The notes under the pieces: generated by a model | What the model saw: the letters and a program-made list of their open reading frames with translations, nothing else | What the model was told of the DNA's origin: nothing | The model's database searches: none | Part shown: positions 38,500-50,700 of the stretch, piece by piece | Layout of the letters: each line of letters starts with the position of its first letter | Numbering within the stretch: the first letter of the stretch is position 1 | Source: Clarkia xantiana subsp. parviflora | Taxonomy: Eukaryota > Streptophyta > Magnoliopsida > Myrtales > Onagraceae | Direction: 5' to 3' | Length of the DNA: 64,000 nt | Assembly: GCA_036873135.1 (NCBI GenBank) | Contig: JAPTYO010000007.1 | Coordinates: 25,278,763 to 25,342,762, forward strand | Translations under genes and position numbers: made by a program

Positions 38500-38735
38500 C
38501 GTGCCCATGACTTCGACCCGGCCACTCCGGCCGTACCCATAACTTCAACCCGGCACATACTATCCTTTTTTTTATGGGAGGTTTCCACTTCTATTCCCTT
38601 CACCTTTATTTCTTTTCACTTTTTTTTTCATTTTTTAATGCCGCTTCCGGGAATCGAACCCTCGGCTCTGATACCACTTGTTAGGAAATAAGACATACGC
38701 CTTCCTTAACTAATCAGCCATAAACTCAAACTTTT
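38500..38735 (-). repeat. tRNA-derived SINE-like element
   Basis: On the minus strand TGGCTGATTAGTTAAGGAAG (A-box-like) is followed by TGGTATCAGAGCCGAGGG and a B-box GGTTCGATTCCCGG, with correct tRNA-like spacing. The body continues with a T/A-rich stretch and GCCGGGTTGAAGT. Neighbouring sequence (38340-38500) is related repeat debris. Confidence 0.6.
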
Positions 38736-39779
38736 GAGTTAAGGCTTTCGGTATACACTTAATCTATTTTTAGGTATACACTTAATCTATTTTTTTTTAT
38801 ACCTAACAAACTAAATAATATTTTAGTATAGAATTTTGAAATTCACATTATCAAAAGAATAGTTTTTAATTAAAAAAATAAGTATGTAAACAATCTTTCA
38901 ACATGACATATCATATATATCCTCGTGCCTAGTCTGATTAAATATTCAGAAAAAGTTTGTTTTGCTATATATCCCGATAAAGCAAATAAAAAAATTACAA
39001 TTGGAGGCACATTTTGGTTAAGGATGAAATAATTATTTACTTTCTTCGTCATCTATTTCGGATATAGTTTGGTCTTTTATAACAAATTATTATTATATTA
39101 TTATTATTAATCCTAATAGTAGTGGTAGTAGGTTGATGACCTGATCACTGCAAATTTAAAGAAATGGTTTTTTTATTCGATTAAATCAAATTATGAAACG
39201 AGTTGAAATCGATAATTCAGGTGTATAAAATTAATATGTAAGCATATGACCTCAATTTTTTAATATTTTAACACGTAACGTAACTAGTAATTTTAAATTT
39301 TAAAATGCAATAAAACAAATTATATAATAAAAACTAAAAATTATAGAAAAAAATTAAAACTAAAAATATTCAATGAATGTGGTTGGTTGTGTCATGTAGC
39401 ACGACGATATATATTTAAATCTCAAAATTGTTAATAATGTCATGTGTTATTATCTAATTTAATTAAGCAAAATTATATTTATTTACATTTAAATATAATA
39501 GTGAGTGGATATTGGCTTTCCTTATCTATTTCGGCATTATTTTGATCCTTTTAGCGTAAGTAACAAAGTAGCAGGTTGATGACCGCGGATCATTGAAAAC
39601 ATTGTCAAAATCTTAATATTAGTGTGCATAAATGATTTTTTTTTGGGTTAGATACATCATCAGTGATTAATCATGTGTGTATACTTAAGAATATGTTAAT
39701 GACCAGACAAACTTGAGTTAGCTAGCAACATTATAATTTTTTTTAGTAATAAAACCGATATTATTAAAAACCATGGACA

Positions 39780-39847
39780 GTATATAAAACCCCCTACACA
39801 CATCTTTGGGAGACTCATCCATTGTTAATTTCTCTCTCTATATATAT
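39780..39847 (+). promoter_or_regulatory. PKS-B core promoter and leader
   Basis: TATA element GTATATAAAACC lies at about 39779-39790. The leader ATCTTTGGGAGACTCATCC matches the PKS-A leader. The ATG at 39848 is the first in frame; the longer frame opening upstream lacks an ATG. Confidence 0.55.
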
Positions 39848-40789
39848 ATGGCACCAACAGGCCTTGGGGAGATGAGTAACACGCCGCAGCGTGCCGCCGG
39901 CCTTGCCACTGTCCTCGCTATCGGCACTGCCACCCCAAAAACCCGATTCTCTCAGGCCGACTACTCCGACTACTACTTCCGGGTCACTAACAGCGACCAC
40001 ATGATCGAGCTCAAGGAGAAGTTCAATCGTATTTGTGCGTTCTGTTTTACACTACTAACTTAGCTAGCTAACTTCTTTTCCATTTGGGGCACTAATAAGG
40101 AAAAAAATACTGTTGTTTTGAACGTTAATAACCTAAAATACATTCTTTTAAAAAAAAACTATAAATCAGGTTGGTAATTGTTGTCCTAAATTTAAAACGG
40201 TGATGATATCCGGTGTTTGTAATATTTTATTAATTAATTTCTACTTTTTTTTCTCTTAAAATTGACGGAACAAAAAATTTATTTTTTAATAGGGCCGTCT
40301 CAAGGTAAGGTCATTAAAATAAGAGTTTTAAGCCTCAATTTTTAAGAGACCTCATATGTACTAATGACATTTTACATTTCTTTGTTCAGTATCTTATACA
40401 ATTAATGTCATATTCATGAAAAATTGCAGAAATAAAAGCTCAAAAAATAAAAAATTAATTTTTTAGTTGTTAATTTAATATTTGGAAAAAAAAAAAATTA
40501 CTCTTAACAAAAAGGTCATGAATTAAAATGTGGTTATGTGCCTCAAATATCTTGGGCCCTGTTTTTTTAACATTAAATAAGATTAAACCATAATAAACAG
40601 ATTTGATATTTCGGAAAAAATGGAAAATAACATATAATTTTTTGCCTAAAATAATAATTTTAAGTCCAAAATCAGTCGAATTAATTTGAAAGCAATACAT
40701 CTAATAGCTGGGACATTGATTGTCAACATTTTAAATTTGGAATAGCAATTAAGAACATGATTGTGATTGTTTTTAGGTTTTTAACACTT

Positions 40790-40838
<49 letters not shown>

Positions 40839-42598
40839 TGCATGCATGCTGCTAGGTGAGAAGACGATGATCAAAACAAGATACATGCACTTGACAGAGG
40901 AGTTCCTTAAGGAGAATCCAAACATGTGCAGTCATAAGGGGCCATCATTGGACGCGCGCCAGGAAAGTATGGTGGTCGAGGTTCCCAAGCTCGGCAAGGA
41001 GGCGGCGGTGAAAGCTATCAGTGAGTGGGGGCGGCCAGAGTCGGCGATCACACACCTCATCTTCTGCACTTCCTCTGGAGTTGACATGCCTAGCGCCGAC
41101 TACCACCTCACCAAGCTGCTCGGCCTCCGACCGTCCGTTAAACGCTACATGATGTATCAGCAGGTAGTCAAATGTTTTATTGCCGGCGACTGTAAAATAA
41201 ATAAATAGATAATCTATTCTATACAATATTTTGTATTTAAAAAAACTGTTTCAGTGTATTTTAGGATTAAATGTTTTTTTGTACTACGTGTTAGATTAAA
41301 TTTCATTTTTAGTGTAACATTTGTTTTTTAGACTTTTAGTACAATATATGTTTGCAGTTTGTAAACTCTGGTGCATACGCTACTTGACTGTTATATTTAA
41401 CTGTTATATTTGACCATTAAGTTGCACGTGTATTGCACATAACCAGCCCTCTAATTTTCATTTTTATCAGTTTAGTCCCCTAATTTTTATTCATAATTTA
41501 CAAATTTGTCTCTAAACAATTTCAATTGGACCACTTAACAGATTAGAGGGCTGGTCACGCACGTGCTACTTAACGGTCAAAATTAACAGTCAACTAACGG
41601 ATGTACCAAAAGTTTACAAACTAGGAAAGTACCAAAAATTCTAAAAACTCAATTATAATCAAACATCTATCTTATACCAAAAGAATACTTATATTTTAGT
41701 TTACAGATTTCTGAAGGATGATGACTAATCTAATCACATTATGAGTAAAGCTTAACAATCAAATTTTCTTAATATTATTTTTTGTCTGCATCCACTGCAA
41801 ACACTAGAGTATTTTACTTTTGATATCATCACATAAAATCAGCAGCCTATTCAATTCTGGGTTTTAGGGTTTGATAAACTATTGTTGGTCTGTTTTCATT
41901 AGGGTTGTTACGGTGGTGCTACAACGTTGCGTCTAGCCAAAGACCTCGCAGAGAATAACAAAGGTGCACGGGTCCTAGTAGTTTGCTCAGAGATCACCGC
42001 TTTCTTGTTCCGAGGCCCCTCGGAAACTAACATAGACGATCTTGTAAGCCAAGCTCTCTTCGGCGACGGGGCTGCAGCGTTAATCATAGGTGTTGTAGAC
42101 CCCGATGCATCGTCCATCGAGCCGGAACGCCGGCTTTATCAGATTTTCTCCGCCGCCCAAACGATCGTGCCCGATTCAGACGGCGCGCTCGTAGGTCACC
42201 TACGAGAGGCTGGCCTCATAGTCCACCTCAGCAAGAAAATCCCTAAGCTGATATCGAGCAACATCGAGGAGAGCCTCGTAGATGCGTTCTCTCCGATCGG
42301 GATCGATGACTGGAACTCGATCTTCTGGGTGTGTCATCCTGGTGGTCCGGCAATACTCAGGCAGGTGGAGGAGAAGTTGGGGCTGAAGGAGGAGAAACTG
42401 GAGGCCACGCGCCGGGTGCTGAGCGACTACGGGAACTTGACCAGTGCAGCGGTTTTGTTCGTGCTTGATGAGATGAGGAAAAAGTCTGTTGAAGAAGGGA
42501 AGCGCACCACCGGAGAAGGTCTGGAATGGGGTGTCCTTTTTGGGTTCGGGCCGGGGATTACGGTTGACACGGTTGTTCTGCGCAGCGTGCCCATTTAG
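39848..42598 (+). CDS. Divergent type III polyketide synthase, chalcone-synthase family (PKS-B)
   Basis: Exons 39848-40034, 40856-41163 and 41903-42598 join to 396 residues. Exon 2 has exactly the length of its PKS-A counterpart. A hand count over exon 2 gives about 82% amino-acid identity to PKS-A. The triad is Cys167-His310-Asn343, with Phe218 as gatekeeper. In CHS numbering the pocket has Ser132, Phe196, Leu197, Val265 and Thr338. Leu197 is the change also found in 2-pyrone synthase, and Thr338 occurs in aloesone synthase, so B may differ from A in product length. The nucleophile motif is QGCYGGA. Intron 1 begins in the conserved cysteine codon and contains the same inverted-repeat element as PKS-A. 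Intron 2 is enlarged to 739 bases by a fold-back element absent from PKS-A. It converges on the DHQS-II-like gene 480 bases away. Confidence 0.95.
40165..40755. repeat. Terminal-inverted-repeat element in PKS-B intron 1
   Basis: Left TTGGTAATTGTTGTCCTAAA and right GGGACATTGATTGTCAACAT ... GGAATAGCAATTAA are degenerate inverted ends of the same family as 31855-32345. A long (TA)n run (about 40795-40835) follows, just before exon 2. Confidence 0.5.
41258..41705. mobile_element. Fold-back element in PKS-B intron 2 (E5)
   Basis: The arms pair around GAGGGCTGGTCACGCACGTG and its left counterpart (CACGTGTATTGCACATAACC...CCCTC). Outer parts carry the CTTTTAGTAC / GTACCAAAAG blocks also present in the 33875 element. 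Ends are approximate. PKS-A intron 2 (218 bases) lacks it, so insertion followed the gene duplication. Confidence 0.55.
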
Positions 42599-43078
42599 GG
42601 TTAGCTAAGTCCAACCAACAGCTTCCCGGATCGATTAAATAAATTAGTGGGCACTGTGTGGCGTATTCCCGCATTTTCTTGTGATCTTGTTGTGCGTCGT
42701 CTACTATGTTGTAATGCTGCAAGATGTCCGGGTCATGTGATCTAATAGAACAATAACTTTTCGATGATCTCATCAAAAACTTACTTTGTGATCAAGGAGA
42801 TTTTGAGCATCAACAACAGACAAATCTAGATCTTTTAACCATTGTAATATTGTGGTGCTCTTAATTTGCTTCTTACCTGCAGAATCAAGCCATACCTCAG
42901 CATATAAGATTGTTGCCTTCAGCTTGTAGATCAGTATCGCCTCGCTATGTCGGTTTTGACCCAGCCATACCGATGATACTAAATCTCAGTGCAAGAATTA
43001 AGAAGAGAAATGATTCTCAAAAATAAATTCCTGAATCTCGATTCCATTATATCGTATGTATTAAAAAAAAAAAAACTC

Positions 43079-45956
43079 TTACTTCTCAACAATAAATTCT
43101 TGAATCTCGATCCCAGTATGTCGAGCACCACCTTGAAGCCTCAGCAAAATTTCATCTCCAGCCTTGAGGGAGGTAACTGGAATGGCCTTACCTTGAGAAG
43201 GGCAGATTAATGGTACTGTTTCTGCATTTTGCAGAAAAATACTGTAAAACATATTGGCCTGGTTATCTGTTGTATCCACCTGCATTTGATAAACCCTAGA
43301 ATTATCGCACAATTCCGGTTTTGTGGAAAACCCAGAAAGAGGAAAGTGGATCTGTTTCCAATTTGAAAACAAAGTTTTTGAAATCTACACTATTTTGTTT
43401 TACTTTGTGTAGTCAAAATAGTAGTAATGTGAGAAACCCACCTTTGCCTCCACGAGCAGCAGTGGCCGAGTCTCTATCTTCACCCGTCCAACAATCATTG
43501 TTCGTTGAAAACCTTGTTGATCTACAACAATCACTTCTTTCCCGGCTCTTAACTCGGAAAGATAGCATGTCTTTCCACCTGGAACAGCAACATAAGCATG
43601 CACAGGACCCTACAATTCCAAAGAAACTTTGAACAACTTCTTTGACTAAAAAAACTCAAACTTGAAATCAAGAGTGACTTCTCACCGCATTTACTCGGAA
43701 TGGTCGGCTAGAAATGTAGTTCGACTCCAAGCATTCCGAGTGAACTAGGAAGAGTCCCCTGGCGAAAGATCCCACCTACTAACAAACAGCACTTCATGAA
43801 AACGAAGATACATGGAAGATTGATAAGTTGATGTGGGTACTCATTGGGACCAAACCAGAAGTCCTTCACCGGGTCTCATGAGGCTGCATAGATCAACACA
43901 AACACGATCCCCCATCCCCGCAGCGGAGATCTTAGTTACGGTTGCTTTTGTCAAACTCAACTGGTTTCTCACTTCATCTCTTCTGTCAAAGTAATCCTGG
44001 TATTTGCAGTCAATATCAGAAGCGAAACAATGTTATGCATTTCCACTAGTGTAATTCAGATGGTACTACTTTTAAATCAAGCACCGTGCTGACATCTCCA
44101 GCCTTCAGAACAACTCCACCAAGACCATGCTCCAAGGCCTAAAAATAAGACAGATTTTAGGTAAACAAATGGTAAGAACCACAACAAAATATAAAAAAAA
44201 ATAAGTTTAGAAAACAATAACCACAACCTTATTATTACAGTGGAAGATATCACTCAGAAATGCATCATCCGTATCTAAAATGTGTAAAGGACGATGTGGA
44301 TATTGCCAAGAAAAACCTATTATTCATGGTTCTAAGCACAGATTTAAACTCTAATTGTTACGAAACATTGCAGACATCTCTTGATCTGAATTCTTGTTCC
44401 TTTTAAATTTTTACACAGAAACAGAAAATACCTCGAGGAACACTTGAGCTTCTGATTGAGTTCTTGAAACTGCAAAGACCGTCTTCTGACTTCCTTGAAA
44501 AGTTGCAACAATGTTCTCTGCTGGTATTATCTAACAAACGAAAAGAACAGAATTGAAGACAAAACTAAAAAGCTGTCCTTCTTCAAAACAAAAAGGAAGC
44601 TTATGAAGTTGGACAGATACTTCATTCAAGTCATGAAGAATGCTTGGCCCAAAATGAAAGAATGGCAATATAATGAAAGAGTTCGATCATCAATGGCTTA
44701 GGAGATGACGAATTCCACCTTCGCGAGGACTCAAAATTCGCTTCAGAAGAATTATCCCATTTAGGGTAACTCTTGACGACACAGAAAAATCATCAAGATG
44801 GAGGTATACTTAAGCTCCATTACAATTTGTAGCATCTACCAGTGATGAAATATCAGATCAATTCTAAGAGCTACTCGCAAGAATTTCCAAAAGCAGGGTA
44901 ATTACTTCAATGTTATACTTGCATTCAAAGAAGGAATCTGCTGGATGTTCAATGACAATGACGATGTAGAAAGTGCTCGCAGAGTCAAGTAATAGGTACC
45001 TGCCAATCTAATAAATCTATGACAACAATCTGTAGCTGCCCATCTTCGGGTTGGAGCTGCTGTAATTCTTCTGGTGATGAAATGTTAATGATTGTGGCAA
45101 CTCTCCTCTTCTTGCTGTCCCAAATGCTCCCCTCTTCAATGAATAGGGGATTAATTAGCGCAATTGCTGCATTCGCAAAACCTCAGTAAGGATCTTCAGA
45201 TTCCTGGGCTACGTAATTCCTCAGATGAGCAATGCTCAACAAATGGACTTGCTAAAACTAAAAATACTATGAAACTAACAGCTGAAAGCTCAACTCTCCA
45301 GTGCATCAGATTCGCCAAACCCTAAACGACCAACTAACTTAAATTTCGAATTTGCAGAAAATGAATTTTTTTGCAGAGTTGGGAGATTCAAAAACTTATC
45401 CTAAAAGCATCGATTGACAGATAGTGACTTTCTAATTCTAAGCAATAGCTAAAGCAGACGGAAATTGGAGAGTTGTAATGGCTTACAAGACCATTCATCG
45501 GCAAGTTGCCGATTCGAGAACAAGAAGGTGTTCCATCCCCTCTCCACAGCAGCCGTCATGACTTGCTTGTCTTCGGTCCAGATCCAAACGCTCTTCTTCC
45601 GCTCAAACGATTCCGAAGGGGCCATTGCAGCAGCAATAGGGTTCTTCGGTAGCTTAGTTCTTACAAGGCTGTTGTCAAATATCGCTGGACGAGATTTCCA
45701 AGACACTGATCGGCATTTACTCCGCTTATCTGCAAAAGCATTTCGATTGTAACGTAATTCTTTTAGAAAGAAGATGAGAAAAGCTTCAGATGGAGGAGCA
45801 TTGATTGACACGCACAAGAGACGGAGAAGTGAGAACTAGATTAATTGGAGAGGAAAAGGAACCTGGGTGTAATCGGAATGAGCTGAAGCATGGGATGAGC
45901 TGACACTTCACAGTGAATAGAGAAGCAGAAATTGATTGCAGCCGATCAGCCGCCAT
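43079..45956 (-). CDS. Plastid-type homologue of archaeal 3-dehydroquinate synthase II
   Basis: Nine exons on the minus strand, all GT-AG and frame-consistent: 45956-45863, 45729-45487, 45166-45000, 44530-44432, 44138-44070, 43996-43856, 43775-43686, 43609-43442, 43279-43079; 423 residues. The first 75 or so residues are rich in Ser/Arg/Lys and poor in acidic residues, a likely chloroplast transit peptide. The mature part follows the DHQS-II family order: [17 protein letters not shown] near the start, [49 protein letters not shown], and a C-terminal [15 protein letters not shown]. In archaea this enzyme makes 3-dehydroquinate from an aspartate-semialdehyde-derived precursor, bypassing AroB. 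Plants keep ordinary AroB-type synthase for the shikimate pathway, so the role here is not known. Arabidopsis At3g28760 is, from memory, the counterpart. Confidence 0.9.
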
Positions 45957-46049
45957 TATCGAAAGTTATTCGGTCTCTCCCAAATTTCTGAATTACAAGT
46001 TACAAACTTACAACCCCTCGCTAGAAAGAGAGAGCTTAACGGAATAAAA

Positions 46050-46670
46050 CGGTATAACCGAACTTTTTGTGAAAGTTCAATTTGTTAGCCGAACTTATTT
46101 TTGTAGCAATTTGCCAGTGTGCAATTTGCTAGATCCGTCAATTTTTTCGTTAATTATGGACGGAATATACTTTCTAAAGTTACTAAAAATATTCTAAAGT
46201 TCTACTATTATTGTAAAATAACCTCAAATTTTATATAAAATCAAATATAAGTCTCGAATAAAATTTATAATTATATATATTATACAAATATATATATAAG
46301 TTAAATATATAATCCCAAAGTTTAAAAAATTAAATATTTTTAAAATTGTATGTTTTTATAGAATTTTTAAAAATATTTTAATAAATTAATCTTTTGCATT
46401 TTTAATGTGCGTTTTTTCTTTAATATTTTTTTAACATTTATTATTTTGATTTTATATAAAACATCATGTCTTTATATTATCATACTAAAATTTTATGATA
46501 TTTTTAGCAATATTTGAAAGTATTTTCCATCTAAAAGTAACAGAAAAATTGACGGAGGTACCTTTTTGCACAATATAGAAAGTTCAGCTAGCAATTTGCT
46601 ACGAAAAAAATTCTAGCTAGCAAATTGCACATTCATGTAAAGTTTGGCTGGTAATTTGCTAATTAACCCT
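46050..46670. mobile_element. Fold-back element (E6) between DHQS-II-like and epimerase genes
   Basis: Left arm blocks GTAGCAATTTGCCAGTGTGC and CCGTCAATTTTTTCGTTA pair with right arm GCAAATTGCACATTCATG and ACAGAAAAATTGACGGAGG. The right end reads TAATTTGCTAATTAACCC, giving the GGGTTAAT terminus seen in the other fold-back elements. The middle is extremely AT-rich, not GC-rich. Ends are approximate. Confidence 0.55.
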
Positions 46671-47790
46671 CTATTTTATTTGAGTCGAGGGTAAAGAAGT
46701 AAATTTCGGAATTGACTCGATTAAAATTCAAATTCATCTTGACAAAATTCAGTTCGGATTTTTTTTCTTCTCGAGTCCGAACTTGATAATACTAGGCTCG
46801 ATATACTCGCGACCCTAAACAAACTTTATATTATACGTGATAGTCAATTTTAAATCGAATTCGATTTTTGTAATCATGAAAAATGCTAAATTATTATAAC
46901 GTATTATGAGCTTATGTGTCGAATCGAGCTCGATTTTAGTAGTCATAAATACCAACTTATTATGATATATAATAGGCTTACAAGTCGAGTCGAGATCAAA
47001 TATATTGAGCTTAACTGAGTCCGAGTGTAGTAAATTTCAGTTGAACCTAATAGAGCTTAAAAATACACTGCTCGACTGATGCAACATGATGAGGATAGAT
47101 GACGTTAGAAGACACAAAAACTTGTTAATTCCGTAGAATACCGAGAATTCGACGTGATATCGAGAAAAATCTGGATTTTCTTTATATTTTAATAAATAAC
47201 TAAATGTCAACAACGGTTAAACATAGCTTAAATACGGGAAAAAAAACTCTAACCCTAGCTCATATCTGAAATTAATAACTAAATCCAAACAAAACTGACA
47301 AATTGCAAAAAATACCTAAAAAACTTAAATTGTGAATTAGCCCTCTAAACAAAAAGAATTTGGCCGAAAAAATTGTATTATATGGGTATAGTCATGACTC
47401 ATGGGTATTGCTCATTCCGTATGAAAAACAGACTCTATTCGCGAACTGAGAATCAATTCCGCCTTCACTTCACAAAACTGAACTAAGGTTATCAAGTTGT
47501 TGTGAAGTGAAATCTAGCTATTCCTATTTGCCTATGAAATACATTTTGGAGTAAAAAAATAAAAAAAATTATAGAACATTTTGGAATAAAGTTGAGATAC
47601 TAATTTCGTTATTAATCATTCACTGCGACAAGCAACTGAAATAAGTGGTTTTGTTTATTAAATCCATACTCCCATTAATTCCCCAAATAATATACATACT
47701 AACCAAAACTCTCAACCCACATTAATACAAAAAATACAATACAAATGTTTTTAATTAACTATTTTCCTCCACGATTAAGTGCAAAATTAA
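46671..47790. other. Spacer 3' of the epimerase gene
   Basis: AT-rich DNA with TCGAGTCGAG and GAGCTCGATTTTAGTAGTC-type repeat debris (46680-47060). No ORF or RNA gene was seen. The last 100 bases are probably the epimerase 3' UTR. Confidence 0.45.
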
Positions 47791-50700
47791 TTAAGCAGAG
47801 GAAAACCTAAAGAGCATGTTGTGGTGGTAGGTCTTTTTGACATCCAAGATCTCGGAAGGGAAGTTAGGGTTGTGAAGCGAGTCAGGAAACAACTGAGTCT
47901 CCAAACACAGCCCAGCATGAACCTTATACACGAACCCACCCTTCCCCTTGGTGTCCTTGAGAAGCCCACCCGTATAGAACTGTAGACCCGGCTGGTTCGT
48001 CAGCAGGTGCATCTTCCTTCCCGATTTCGGCTCATACACGATTACCGCCGTGTGGAGCCAATGATGGTCCCTGTGCTTGTCCAGCACGTAGTTGATGTCG
48101 TATCCATTTGGCAGCTCGTTTATTTTTTCTCCGACGGTGTGGGCATTGTGGAAATCGTAGGGTGTACCTGTTTAGAAAAAATGCGTTAATGGCATTATAA
48201 TTTTTTATGATCAAATGAGAAATTTATGTTTTTAGTGCATTCAATCAGTTCAGTGTTTGTTTCGTCTATACTCATCAATGAATCTGATCTATTGATAGAC
48301 TATAACGGCTTTATTATCAGGACTTAAGTCGTATATTCTTCACTTTTATGCTCTCAATTAGGAAAACTTTGACGTTGATCGTCAGTTTTAATCTTAGACG
48401 ACCAGTCGTGTACCGGCTTTAGGAGCTGCTGGGTGACATAATTGTATATAGGAAATATGCGCATCTTGCCACTACACTCAGCAGAACAAGCCAACCTTCC
48501 CACAATCTCAATTCCATGAGGAGCCGTGTTTTGCTAGATAGTGTGAACCTCTAGCACAACCGATCAGTTGGTGAGGAAGCGAAGTTGTCTTACAGAAACC
48601 GTATTTTAATTTCTTTTCGTTTATTTGATTTGAATAATTCTCCTTTAAATTCTCCTTATTTAAGTGCTATATTTTCTAACCGTACCTGCGACCGGTTTGA
48701 TCTCTCCGGTTGGGATCAGTTGGTCGTCGACTGGAGTGTATTTGGATCCGAGGATCTCAACTTCGTGGGACAGGATGTCACCGCTGTTGTGGCCTCCGAG
48801 GTTCCAGTACATATGGTGAGCTAGGTTCACCGGTGTGGGTACGCTGACGGGTTTGGCCTTCATCGTTATGGTGAGTTGATCGTACTTGTTGTGTTTCGCA
48901 AGCATGTAGGATACCGACACGTGTAGCTTCCCCGGAAATCCTAGAAAAGAAAAAATTCAAGTCCTGTTAAGAAACCGCTATAACTGTCTAAACAACAACT
49001 AGCAATTTGATAAATAACCATAAGAAGAAGCTCAAGCACTGTTAAGAAACCGTAAGAAATTTGTGTTCAACTGTTCAAACATCAGCTAACAGTTTGATAA
49101 TTAACTCTAAAAAGCACTGAATCGATCGGGTTTATGAATGTGACCTTCTTCGCCGTCGTTACTCGTGTAGGTAAAGACAATGTAGGGAGAACTGCCTCCA
49201 GGGAAATACTTGTTCACCTTCCAAAGCACATCGCTGAATCCTTTGGGGCCGCCTAAATGTACATTGTTGAATGGAAAAACATTATTAGAGAGTGTCTTGT
49301 TTCTAAGGGACAGAGTATCAACTATATGTAGCTATATATTATACCATGAAGCATGTTTGGTCCATCATTTGGAGTCAATTTGTAATTGGTTCCATTTAAG
49401 GTGAACTCGGCATTCTTGATTCGGTTTGCGACCCGGCCGACGATGCTCCCAAAGTACGATTTGTCCGTCTGTGGATCAAACAATAATCAAGAAAGTATGA
49501 AGATAAAATCCAATGAATCGGGTCAAACTACGCAAAATGACGGATCTTAATAGTCTAATCTAGTCGGATTGAACCCATTATCCTCACGTGGACCGGAAAA
49601 TGATTCGAAAAATCAGGGTTATCTTGTATAGGGTCATTGGTGGTCCAAGAATACAAATAAATCAAGAACATTTGAAGATAAAATCCAATGAATCGGATCA
49701 AACTACGTGTAATGACTGTTAATCATCTAATTCAGCCTGACTGAAGTTGTTGTTCTTACTTGAATTTGGATTGGAAATGATTAGATAAATCAGGGCTATA
49801 TAGTATAGGGTCACTGGTGGTCCAAGAATACACAAATAAGACAGATCGTATAGCTGTGTAGACAATCCATCATCTTCTGTCAATGCAGATTCAATTTGTG
49901 AAAGGTGTTAAATTCCACGTTGGGCCGAGTCAAACCCAACGGGCCAATATAGAGCAACCATTTTCACAAGTGGGGTTCCATCCTAAAACCAATTGGTGAT
50001 AGGAGGAGGTGGGCCCACCGGTGTGGGATTATACTCACGCCAGGCCCGACCCGGTAACTTTGTATGTGGAACCAACAAAGGGGACAAACCCAACACCGCC
50101 TATCGGAACCGGGCTCTGATACCATGTTAAATTCCACGTTGGGCCGAGTCAAACCCAACGGGCCAATATAGAGCAACCATTTTCATAAGTGGAGTTCCAT
50201 CCTAAAACCAATTAGTGATAGGAGGAGGTAGCTCACTTGCTTATATAGTGTTCAATTATTCCACACACCACCGGTGTGGGATTATACTCAGGGTGCAAAT
50301 CTATGGGACTTCAACAAAAGGGATATCATTGTTTATTAATTTAAAAACATGTCTTCTTCTTTACCCCTGATTTTAAAAGAGTCTTTGGTTGTCGTTTTCA
50401 ATGCATAATAATTTCGTTGAATTTTCTAGTCTCTTGTTCAGATTAAACAAAACAAGAAATAATATGTTCCAAACTCAAATTTTCACTACAACGTTTGCAG
50501 AAATTGCTAGAAATCAGTGAACCAACTATAAATAATTTAAAAACATGTCTTCTTCTTTACCCTTGATTTTAAAAGAGTCTTTGGTTGTCGTTTTCAATGC
50601 ATAATAATTTCGTTGAATTTTCTAGTCTCTTGTTCAGATTATACAAAACAATAAATAATATGTTCCAAACTCAAATTTTCACTACAACAACTGCAGAAAT

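Noticed and set aside
45465..45752. 95-residue plus-strand ORF
   Set aside because: Exact antisense of exon 2 of the DHQS-II-like gene, which has full splice and homology support.
50111..50124. Primer-binding-site-like sequence as evidence for a full LTR retrotransposon in the epimerase intron
   Set aside because: Only about 87 bases separate the LTRs and there is no coding sequence, so it is a TRIM and not a full element.
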